Positions 7,828 to 14,831 of a DNA stretch of 64,000 bases are shown here, in pieces. The DNA comes from JAGPUQ01 sp049325095 (GTDB lineage Bacteria > Pseudomonadota > Gammaproteobacteria > Pseudomonadales > Porticoccaceae), in the NCBI GenBank assembly GCA_049325095.1, contig JBMOPO010000035.1, forward strand, positions 21,813 to 85,812. Direction: 5' to 3'. Numbering within the stretch: the stretch's first letter is position 1; each line of letters starts with the position of its first letter. The notes beneath the pieces were generated by a model, which saw nothing but the letters and a program-made list of their open reading frames with translations, searched no databases and was not told where the DNA came from. The position numbers and the translations under genes were made by a program.

Positions 7828-8262
7828 TCACTGCACGGCGATCCGCCGCGGCAGTGCCTCCGCCCGGCGTTTTACCGAGACATGCAGCACGCCGTCGCGG
7901 TATTGAGCGGCGACGCTGTCCGGGTCGATGTCGTCGGGCAGGGTCACTGCCCGGCGAAACCGCCCGGCGAACCGCTCGCCGATGTGGACCACGCTCTTTT
8001 CGCCATCTTGCGGCAGCGAAGACCTCCGCTCTCCCGAAATGCTCAGGGTGCCGCGCTCCAGATCGACGTCGATGCTCGCCGGTTCAAGGCCGGGTGCATA
8101 GACATAGATCTCGATCGATTGCGGGGTACTGCCGACATTGACGGCCGGAAAGCCGCCGCGTGCGCCGCGAATGTTGAGACCGCCCTCGAACCCCTGCAGC
8201 AACTCGCGCTGCAGTCTTTCCAGCTCGGCGAACAGGTCACGGGACAAAAACGGAAAGCTCAT
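7828..8262 (-). CDS. Small heat-shock protein (Hsp20 family) 1
   Basis: A 144-residue Hsp20-family chaperone, first gene of the minus-strand arm of the stress island. The N-terminal arm begins MSFPFLSRDLFAELERLQ, typical of IbpA-like proteins. The alpha-crystallin domain runs from about residue 40 to 138, with VYAPGLEPASIDVDLERG and the closing YRDGVLHVSVKRR. The ATG at 8262 is preceded by AGGAGG. A sigma-32-like promoter lies 73-100 bp upstream, back to back with the one driving cbpA. Confidence 0.88.
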   Translation of the reverse strand: MSFPFLSRDLFAELERLQRELLQGFEGGLNIRGARGGFPAVNVGSTPQSIEIYVYAPGLEPASIDVDLERGTLSISGERRSSLPQDGEKSVVHIGERFAGRFRRAVTLPDDIDPDSVAAQYRDGVLHVSVKRRAEALPRRIAVQ

Positions 8263-8334
8263 GGATCTACCCTCCTTTTAGCATTCCACGGATGTTATAC
8301 CCACGGCGCGCACCAGGCGCCGGACATTGATGAA

Positions 8335-8361
8335 TATTGTGTAGCCGGGAAAAATTTCAAG
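8335..8361 (-). promoter_or_regulatory. Predicted heat-shock (sigma-32) promoter of the small heat-shock genes
   Basis: On the minus strand CTTGAA (8356-8361) is followed after 14 bp by CACAAT (8336-8341), close to the sigma-32 consensus CTTGAA-N13-15-CCCCAT. Its -35 box lies only two bases from the -35 box of the plus-strand promoter, together forming the near-palindrome TTCAAGAACTTGAC (8356-8369). Confidence 0.5.
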
Positions 8362-8363
8362 AA

Positions 8364-8390
8364 CTTGACTTCCCGCAGTCAGACCCCATT
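8364..8390 (+). promoter_or_regulatory. Predicted heat-shock (sigma-32) promoter of cbpA-cbpM-htrA-ftsH
   Basis: CTTGAC (8364-8369), a 14-bp spacer and CCCCATT (8384-8390) match the sigma-32 consensus in both boxes and spacing. It lies 64 bp upstream of the cbpA start. This fits the chaperone and protease content of the operon. Confidence 0.65.
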
Positions 8391-8453
8391 GGTTACAGTC
8401 CGACGGCCGGCGCAGGCCGGGCAGCACCATGGCCAATGCAGAGGTCCGCCAGC

Positions 8454-9410
8454 ATGGAATTCAAGGACTACTATCGGATTCTGGGCGTATCCCGCGACGC
8501 CGGCGCCGAGGAGATCAAGAAGGCCTTTCGCAAGCTGGCGCGCAAGTACCATCCGGACGTGTCCAAGGAGGCAGATGCCGAAGCCCGGATGAAGGAAATC
8601 AACGAGGCCTATGCGGTGCTGTCGGATCCCGAAAAGCGGGCTGCCTATGATCAACTGGGCCGCGGCTACCGGCCGGGCCAGGAATTCCACCCGCCACCGG
8701 ACTGGGATGCCGGTTTCGAGTTCACCGGCAGCGGATTTTCCAGCGAGGAAGCCGCCGGTTTCAGCGATTTCTTCGCCGAACTGTTCGGTCACCTGGGCGC
8801 CGGCCGCCGGCGTGGGTTCCGGTCCGGAAGCGGTTTTCGCAGCCGCGGCGAGGATCATCACGCCAAGATCCTGCTCGACCTGGAGGCGAGTTACCACGGC
8901 GCCACGCGCACCATCACCCTGCGCATGCCCCGCCAGGATCCGGACGGCCGGGTGGTGCTGGCCGAGCACAACCTGAACGTACGGATTCCCAAGGGCGTGC
9001 GCGAAGGCCAGGTCATCCGCCTCGCCGGGCAGGGCGCCCCGGGGATGGGCGGCGGCCCGCCCGGGGACCTCTACCTGGAGGTACACTTCGAACCCCACCC
9101 CCGCTATCGGGTCGAGGGGCGGGACGTCTATGCGACCTTGCCGGTGGCACCCTGGGAGGCCGCGCTCGGCGCCACCGTCAAAACCGATCTCCCCGACGGC
9201 GGCAGCGTGGAGGTGCGGGTGCCAGCCGGCTCCAGCGGCGGCCGCCGGCTGCGGCTGCGCGGCCGGGGCCTGCCGGGCCAGCCGCCCGGCGACCTCTACC
9301 TGGTGCTGGACATCCGGCTGCCGCCGGCCGACAGCCCCCGCGCCCGCGAACTGTACCAGGCCATGGCACGGGAGCTGGCTTTCGATCCACGGAAAACTGC
9401 CGGAGGCTGA
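8454..9410 (+). CDS. cbpA: CbpA-like DnaJ-family co-chaperone
   Basis: A 318-residue J-domain protein of the CbpA type, which stimulates DnaK ATPase and presents unfolded substrates. The J domain spans residues 5-68 with the essential HPD at 33-35 (KYHPDVSKE). A Gly/Phe-rich linker follows, then two C-terminal substrate-binding domains with LLDLEASYHGATRTI and VRIPKGVREGQVIRLAGQG-like sequence. There is no zinc-finger domain, which separates it from DnaJ. I start at the ATG at 8454, where the J domain begins, not at the earlier in-frame codon at 8337. The cbpM gene follows after 5 bp, then htrA and ftsH in one apparent operon under a sigma-32-like promoter. Confidence 0.88.
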   Translation: MEFKDYYRILGVSRDAGAEEIKKAFRKLARKYHPDVSKEADAEARMKEINEAYAVLSDPEKRAAYDQLGRGYRPGQEFHPPPDWDAGFEFTGSGFSSEEAAGFSDFFAELFGHLGAGRRRGFRSGSGFRSRGEDHHAKILLDLEASYHGATRTITLRMPRQDPDGRVVLAEHNLNVRIPKGVREGQVIRLAGQGAPGMGGGPPGDLYLEVHFEPHPRYRVEGRDVYATLPVAPWEAALGATVKTDLPDGGSVEVRVPAGSSGGRRLRLRGRGLPGQPPGDLYLVLDIRLPPADSPRARELYQAMARELAFDPRKTAGG

Positions 9411-9415
9411 ACTCG

Positions 9416-9727
9416 GTGAACGACAAACTCGCGGCCCAGTTGCTGGAAGATGCGGTACTCTCGCTGGAGGAAATCGCCAACTCCTGCCGGGTGCAGGTCG
9501 ACTGGGTGATCGCCCGGGTCCGGGACGAACTGCTGGGCCAACCGCCCGCCGCCGACCCCGCGCGCTGGATGTTCAGCGGCGCACAGCTGCGGCGGCTGCG
9601 CCGCATCCGGGCCCTGGAGCGCGACTTCGAGGCCGATCCGGCGCTGGCGGCCATGGTCGTCGACCTGCTGGAAGAAGTGGAACGGCTGCGCGCGCGGCTG
9701 CGCCGCGCCGGCCTCGACCCGGATTGA
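9416..9727 (+). CDS. cbpM: CbpM-like modulator of the CbpA co-chaperone
   Basis: A 103-residue, mostly helical protein immediately downstream of cbpA (5-bp gap) and 5 bp upstream of htrA. It begins with GTG at 9416. The pattern LSLEEIANSCRVQVDWV followed by VRDELLG and then LRRLRRIRALERDFEAD and VVDLLEEVERLRARL matches CbpM, a MerR-like small protein that binds the J domain of CbpA and inhibits it. Position next to cbpA is the strongest support. Expected location is the cytoplasm. Confidence 0.8.
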   Translation: MNDKLAAQLLEDAVLSLEEIANSCRVQVDWVIARVRDELLGQPPAADPARWMFSGAQLRRLRRIRALERDFEADPALAAMVVDLLEEVERLRARLRRAGLDPD

Positions 9728-9732
9728 ACCCC

Positions 9733-10860
9733 ATGGCTTTCGACCCCGAGACCCGCCGCTCCTTGTTCCCGGCTGCACTGCTGGTGGCCTTGTTACTGCT
9801 TGGCGCCGGCTTTCTGGGCGATCCTTCTCCCGGCCGCAGCGCCCCGCCACAACCCCGGCCGGTGACCCCCCGCGAGGCCTTCTCGGCCGAGGAGGCGGCG
9901 ACCATCCGCCTGTTCGAAACGGCGCGCAACTCGGTCACCTTCATCACCACCCGGCAGCGGGTGCGGGACTTCTGGACCCGCAATGTGTTCTCGGTGCCGC
10001 GCGGAACGGGTTCCGGATTCATCTGGGACGAGGCCGGCCACGTGGTGACCAACTACCATGTCATCAGCGGCGCCGCGGAGGCCTGGGTGCGACTCGCCGA
10101 CGGCAGCGATCACCGCGCCGCGCTGGTCGGCGCCAGTCCGGCCCATGACCTCGCGGTGCTGCGCATCGACCTGGACCGCCGGCCGCCGGCCGCGCTGCCG
10201 ATCGGCACCAGCGCCGATCTGCGGGTGGGCCAGAAGGTATTCGCCATCGGCAATCCCTTCGGGCTCGACTGGACCCTGACCACCGGCGTGGTGTCGGCCC
10301 TCGACCGCTCGCTGCCGGGCCAGGGCGACAGCCTGGTGCAGCACCTGATCCAGACCGACGCCGCGATCAACCCGGGCAATTCCGGCGGGCCGCTGCTCGA
10401 TTCCGCCGGCCGCCTGATCGGCATCAACACCGCCATCTACAGTCCCAGCGGCGCCAACGCCGGCATCGGCTTCGCGGTCCCGGTCGACACGCTGAACCGG
10501 GTGGTGCCGCAATTGATCGCGTTCGGCAGCTATCAGCGCCCCACCCTGGGCATCGAGGTGGACGAGGATTGGAACCGCCGCCTGCAACTCGCCTTCGGGG
10601 AGCGCGGCGTGGTGGTACTGTCGGTGCAGCCGGGCAGCGCGGCCGATCGGGCCGGGCTCCGCGGGGTCACCGTGCGACCCGACGGCAGCATAGTTCCCGG
10701 CGACATCATCGTCGCGATCGCCGGCCAACCGGTCACTTCGGTGACGGAACTGGTGCGCCGCCTCGACGATCTGGAGATCGGCGAGCGCGTGACCCTGACC
10801 CTGATCCGCGACGGCGCGCGAGTCGAGCTCCCGGTGACCCTGCAAGCCGGCAGCAGCTGA
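9733..10860 (+). CDS. HtrA/DegP-family serine protease with one PDZ domain
   Basis: A 375-residue trypsin-like protease. A hydrophobic N-terminal segment (about residues 13-29) would anchor it in the inner membrane or act as a signal peptide. The protease domain has the catalytic triad His109 (TNYHVIS), Asp139 (HDLAVL) and Ser217 (GNSGGPL). A single PDZ domain covers about residues 265-365. One PDZ and an N-terminal anchor resemble DegS or the HtrA proteins of stress-tolerance loci more than two-PDZ DegP. The ATG at 9733 lies 5 bp after cbpM. The position in a chaperone operon suggests envelope protein quality control under heat or oxidative stress rather than a dedicated RseA-cleaving role, which is inference. 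Confidence 0.88.
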   Translation: MAFDPETRRSLFPAALLVALLLLGAGFLGDPSPGRSAPPQPRPVTPREAFSAEEAATIRLFETARNSVTFITTRQRVRDFWTRNVFSVPRGTGSGFIWDEAGHVVTNYHVISGAAEAWVRLADGSDHRAALVGASPAHDLAVLRIDLDRRPPAALPIGTSADLRVGQKVFAIGNPFGLDWTLTTGVVSALDRSLPGQGDSLVQHLIQTDAAINPGNSGGPLLDSAGRLIGINTAIYSPSGANAGIGFAVPVDTLNRVVPQLIAFGSYQRPTLGIEVDEDWNRRLQLAFGERGVVVLSVQPGSAADRAGLRGVTVRPDGSIVPGDIIVAIAGQPVTSVTELVRRLDDLEIGERVTLTLIRDGARVELPVTLQAGSS

Positions 10861-10870
10861 GGAATCGGAC

Positions 10871-12727
10871 ATGGAGCAAAAGACGCGCTGGCACACGACC
10901 TACTGGCTGCTGGCGATGCTGGCGTTGCTGCTCATGCAAAGCTGGTGGCAGCAGAACCGGCAGCTGGAGCTCGTCCCCTACAGCGAATTCGAGCGGGCCC
11001 TGGAAGATGGCCGCATCGCCGAAGTGATCATCTCCAACTCCAGCCTCACCGGGCGGCTCGCGACCCCAGGCGCCGACGGCAAGACCGCGCTGGTCACCAA
11101 CCGCGTCGAACCCGAGCTGGCGGCACGGCTCGCCAAGTACGGTGTGCCCTATTCCCGGGTGATCGAGAGCACCTTCCTGACCGACCTGTTGTCCTGGATC
11201 GTGCCGATGCTGATCATCCTGGCGATCTGGATGTTCGTGTTCCGCCGCCTCGCCGAGCGCCAGCAGGGCATGGGCGGCTTCATGAACGTCGGCAAGAGCC
11301 GCGCCAAGATCTATGTGGAAACCAATACCGGGGTGAGCTTCGACGACGTGGCCGGCGTCGACGAGGCCAAGCAGGAGCTCCAGGAGGTGGTGGGCTTTCT
11401 CCGGCACCCAGCGGACTATGGCCGGCTGGGCGCCCGCATCCCGAAGGGCGTGCTGCTGGTGGGCCCGCCCGGAACCGGCAAGACGCTGCTCGCCCGGGCA
11501 GTGGCCGGGGAAGCCGGCGTGCCCTTCTTTTCCATCTCCGGCTCCGAGTTCGTGGAGATGTTCGTCGGGGTCGGCGCCGCCCGGGTGCGCGACCTGTTCG
11601 AGCAGGCGCGGCGGCGCGCCCCGGCGATCATCTTCATCGACGAACTCGACGCCCTGGGGCGGGCACGTGGCGCTTTCGGAGGGATCGGCGGTCATGACGA
11701 ACGCGAACAGACCCTCAATCAACTGCTGACCGAAATGGACGGGTTCGATCCCACCTCCGGCCTGGTCCTGCTGGCCGCCACCAACCGCCCGGAGATTCTC
11801 GACCCCGCCCTGCTGCGCGCCGGCCGCTTCGACCGCCAGGTGCTGGTCGATCGGCCCGACAAGCTGGGCCGCCTGCAGATCCTCCAGGTGCACGTGCGCC
11901 GGATCACCCGGGCGCCCGACCTGGACCTGGAACAGGTCGCCGCCATGACCACCGGCTTTTCGGGTGCCGACCTGGCCAATCTGGTCAACGAGGCGGCACT
12001 GGCCGCAACCCGGCGCGGCGGCCGAGATGTGACCCTGGACGATTTCACCGCCGCCATCGAACGTATCGTGGCCGGGCTGGAGAAAAAAAACCGGATGCTC
12101 AACCCGCGCGAGCGGGAAGTGGTGGCGCACCACGAAATGGGTCACGCCCTGGTCGCCCTGGCGATGCCGGGCTCGGACCCGGTGCACAAGGTATCGATCA
12201 TCCCGCGCGGCATCGGCGCCCTGGGCTATACCATCCAGCGCCCCACCGAGGATCGCTACCTGATGAGCCGCGCCGAGCTGGAGAACAAGATCGCCGTACT
12301 GCTCGCCGGGCGCGCCGCCGAGCAGTTGATCTTCGGCGAGCTGTCCACCGGCGCCGCCGACGACCTGGCCAAGGCCACCGACATCGCTCGCGACATGATC
12401 ACCCGTTACGGGATGGACGAAGATCTGGGGTACGTAGTCTACGACGCTCGGCCACCGCGCCTGCTCGACACCCTTGACCGCGCACCGGGCAATCCCGTGA
12501 GCGAGGCCACCCAACGCTGTATAGATGACGCGGTGCGCAATATCGTCATGACCGGATTTGCCAGGGCCACTGCCGTCCTCGAGGCCAACCGTGACATCCT
12601 CGAACGGGCGGCCGCCGAACTGCTGGCCAGGGAGACCCTGGACGAGGCCCGGCTGCGGGAACTCACCGCCGGCTTGCGTGGCGGCGCACCACCCGCGCCC
12701 GCCCTTGCCGAGTCCCGCCGCTGTTGA
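10871..12727 (+). CDS. ftsH: FtsH-family membrane AAA+ zinc protease (stress-island type)
   Basis: A 618-residue ATP-dependent protease. Two membrane helices (about residues 11-23 and 107-124) flank a periplasmic domain. The AAA+ domain has Walker A GPPGTGKT at 198-205, Walker B IIFIDELD at about 253-260 and a second-region-of-homology stretch ending in RAGRFDRQV. The zinc site is HEMGH at 421-425, where the housekeeping enzyme usually has HEAGH, with a downstream acidic ligand in GAADDLAKATDIARD. This Met variant and the link to hsp20 and htrA suggest a second, accessory FtsH rather than the essential copy. It ends the operon. Role: removal of damaged membrane and cytoplasmic proteins. Confidence 0.9.
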   Translation: MEQKTRWHTTYWLLAMLALLLMQSWWQQNRQLELVPYSEFERALEDGRIAEVIISNSSLTGRLATPGADGKTALVTNRVEPELAARLAKYGVPYSRVIESTFLTDLLSWIVPMLIILAIWMFVFRRLAERQQGMGGFMNVGKSRAKIYVETNTGVSFDDVAGVDEAKQELQEVVGFLRHPADYGRLGARIPKGVLLVGPPGTGKTLLARAVAGEAGVPFFSISGSEFVEMFVGVGAARVRDLFEQARRRAPAIIFIDELDALGRARGAFGGIGGHDEREQTLNQLLTEMDGFDPTSGLVLLAATNRPEILDPALLRAGRFDRQVLVDRPDKLGRLQILQVHVRRITRAPDLDLEQVAAMTTGFSGADLANLVNEAALAATRRGGRDVTLDDFTAAIERIVAGLEKKNRMLNPREREVVAHHEMGHALVALAMPGSDPVHKVSIIPRGIGALGYTIQRPTEDRYLMSRAELENKIAVLLAGRAAEQLIFGELSTGAADDLAKATDIARDMITRYGMDEDLGYVVYDARPPRLLDTLDRAPGNPVSEATQRCIDDAVRNIVMTGFARATAVLEANRDILERAAAELLARETLDEARLRELTAGLRGGAPPAPALAESRRC

Positions 12728-12797
12728 ACGGTCCGCGGGCGGTCACTACGCTCAGGTCAGCCAGGTTACCCATTAGGAAAATGTCTACTCCCGCCCG

Positions 12798-12803
12798 TAT
12801 AAT
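12798..12803 (+). promoter_or_regulatory. Candidate -10 box for monooxygenase 2
   Basis: A perfect TATAAT sits 127 bp upstream of the start of monooxygenase 2, in the 202-bp gap after ftsH. The -35 region is poor. The motif ACCCATTAGGAAAATG (12768-12783) occupies the place where a -35 would be and resembles a sequence upstream of the tetR gene at 19685-19699, so the promoter may need or be blocked by a regulator. Confidence 0.4.
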
Positions 12804-12929
12804 GCAGCGGAATATCTATCATCCGCCGCGGGATGCCGCCACAGTGCCCGCCGCGTGCCGGCCAGCGACAATGCGCTGAAACGCCACTGAATTACTCCTA
12901 CCTTTCCTTTCCGTTATGAGGTATCCGCC

Positions 12930-14714
12930 ATGGCAGAAGCACAAACCAAGCCCAAGACCGAGCAGAACGTCGCCCGACTGAGCGCCTTCGATCCGGACTA
13001 CGTCAGCGACAAGCCCCAGTCCTACTACGATGAAATCAAGCGCAAATTCGCCGAGGAGCGGGATCTGCGCCTGAAATACCGCCCCGAGGGAACCAAGCAG
13101 TACACCTCCGATTTCGAGGGTGAACTGGCGCGCTTCGGTGAAGACCCCTACGGCGGCGACTTCAAGCCGCGCCCGACCCTGCACGACACCGTGGAGGTAC
13201 TGTTCACCGGGGGCGGATTTTCGGCCCTGCTGGCCAGCGCCCGGCTGCGCGAGTACGGGATCCAGAGCATCCGCATCGTCGAGCGCGGCGCCGACGTCGG
13301 CGGCACCTGGTACTGGAACCGCTACCCCGGCGCGGCCTGCGACGTGCCCTCCTACGACTACCTGCCGCTGCTCGACGAACTGCACTACGTACCCAAGCGC
13401 CGCTATGCGCGGGCCCAGGAGATCTTCGAGCACTGCCAGCGCATCGCCAGGTATTACAACCTCTACGAGCTGGCGGTATTCCAGACCACGGTGACCTCCA
13501 CCGTCTGGGACAACGAAGAGAAGCTGTGGCACGTGAAGACCGATCGCGGCGACCACATGAAGGCGCGCTTCGTGATCTGCGCCAACGGCCCCATGGCCAA
13601 GCCCAAGCTGTCCAAAATCCAGGGCATTCCCTCCTTCAAGGGACATTCCTTCCACAGCTCGCGCTGGGACTACAACTACACCGGCGCCGACCTGGAGAAG
13701 CTTGCGGACAAGCGGGTGGCGATCATCGGCACCGGGGCCACCGCAGTGCAGATCATTCCCGAGGTGGCCAAGACCGCCAAGGCGCTCTATGTGTTCCAGC
13801 GCACGCCCTCCTGCATCGATATCCGCAACGACTGGGAGACGGATCCCGAGTGGGCGCGCAACCTCAAGCCGGGCTGGCAGAAAGCCCGCCGCGAGCGCGC
13901 CATCGCGAACTCCGATCCACACCTGAGCGACAAGGCACGGGATCCCACCATCAGCCGCGAAGAAAAGATCCGCCGCCAGGAAAATGCCAACATCGACTAT
14001 GTGATGCGGCTTCACAGGCGCATCGAAGAGGTTGTCAAGGACCCGGCCACCGCCGAGTCCCTGAAACCCTGGTACATGTACATGTGCAAGCGGCCGACCT
14101 TCCACGACGAGTTCCTGGACACCTTCAACCGGCCCAACGTGCACCTGATCGATACCCACGGCAAGGGCGTCACCGAGGTGACCGAAAAGGGACCGGTGTT
14201 CGACGGCAAGGTGTACGAGGTGGACCTGATCGTCTACGCCACCGGCTTCGAGGTGCAAAAGACGGGGATCTACAACCGGATCATCGGCGACAATGGCGTC
14301 GAACTGAATGACAAGTACGCCGAGAACGGCATCCGCACCCTGCTCGGGATCCACTCCCACAACTACCCGAACCTGTTTGTGATGGCCGGCTACCAGGCGT
14401 CCTTCCAGTTCAACATCACCGACGTGCTCCAGGTGCAGGGCGACCATATCGCCGCCTGCATCAAGTACGTCCGCGAGCACGGCTACCGGACCATCGACGT
14501 CACCCCGGAGATGGAAGAGTGGTGGGTGCAGGAAGTGATCAATTTCCGCGGCAAGACCGACCGCAACAAGGAGTGCACGCCCGGGTACTACAATTTCGAG
14601 GGCGAGTTCAACCGCCGCCAGGACGGCACTTACAATGGTGGGTTCAAGCGTTACATCGAAAAGGCGCTCGAAGTCCAGGCCGACATGGAGCACAACTTCA
14701 TTTTCGGCAGGTGA
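12930..14714 (+). CDS. Flavin-dependent Baeyer-Villiger-type monooxygenase 2 (long N-terminal form)
   Basis: A 594-residue class B flavoprotein monooxygenase with about 85 residues before the FAD domain, as in the longer Baeyer-Villiger enzymes acting on large cyclic or steroid-like ketones. The FAD motif reads GGGFSA (residues 94-99), with Ala in place of the last Gly, followed by GGTWYWNRYPGAACDVPSYD. The family fingerprint is complete: FKGHSFHSSRWD at 236-247. The NADPH motif is IGTGATAVQ at about 266. It stands 117 bp upstream of monooxygenase 3 on the same strand. The substrate is unknown; similarity in architecture suggests bulky ketones, by inference only. Confidence 0.88.
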   Translation: MAEAQTKPKTEQNVARLSAFDPDYVSDKPQSYYDEIKRKFAEERDLRLKYRPEGTKQYTSDFEGELARFGEDPYGGDFKPRPTLHDTVEVLFTGGGFSALLASARLREYGIQSIRIVERGADVGGTWYWNRYPGAACDVPSYDYLPLLDELHYVPKRRYARAQEIFEHCQRIARYYNLYELAVFQTTVTSTVWDNEEKLWHVKTDRGDHMKARFVICANGPMAKPKLSKIQGIPSFKGHSFHSSRWDYNYTGADLEKLADKRVAIIGTGATAVQIIPEVAKTAKALYVFQRTPSCIDIRNDWETDPEWARNLKPGWQKARRERAIANSDPHLSDKARDPTISREEKIRRQENANIDYVMRLHRRIEEVVKDPATAESLKPWYMYMCKRPTFHDEFLDTFNRPNVHLIDTHGKGVTEVTEKGPVFDGKVYEVDLIVYATGFEVQKTGIYNRIIGDNGVELNDKYAENGIRTLLGIHSHNYPNLFVMAGYQASFQFNITDVLQVQGDHIAACIKYVREHGYRTIDVTPEMEEWWVQEVINFRGKTDRNKECTPGYYNFEGEFNRRQDGTYNGGFKRYIEKALEVQADMEHNFIFGR

Positions 14715-14796
14715 CGCTTTTCGGCGCCCGATTCGGGTCCGGCCATCGCCGCCGCCGGCGATGGCCATATTCCAAAGCACATCAACAGTATCTTAT

Positions 14797-14810
14797 AACC
14801 AATTGATTGG
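14797..14810. promoter_or_regulatory. Inverted repeat upstream of monooxygenase 3, possible operator
   Basis: CCAAT-TG-ATTGG lies 22 bp upstream of the ATG of monooxygenase 3 and directly after a -10-like TATAAC (14794-14799). A site in this place could block transcription when bound. The -35 region is weak and no regulator is proven. Confidence 0.3.
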
Positions 14811-14831
14811 AAAGAATTTCAGGGGATCAAA

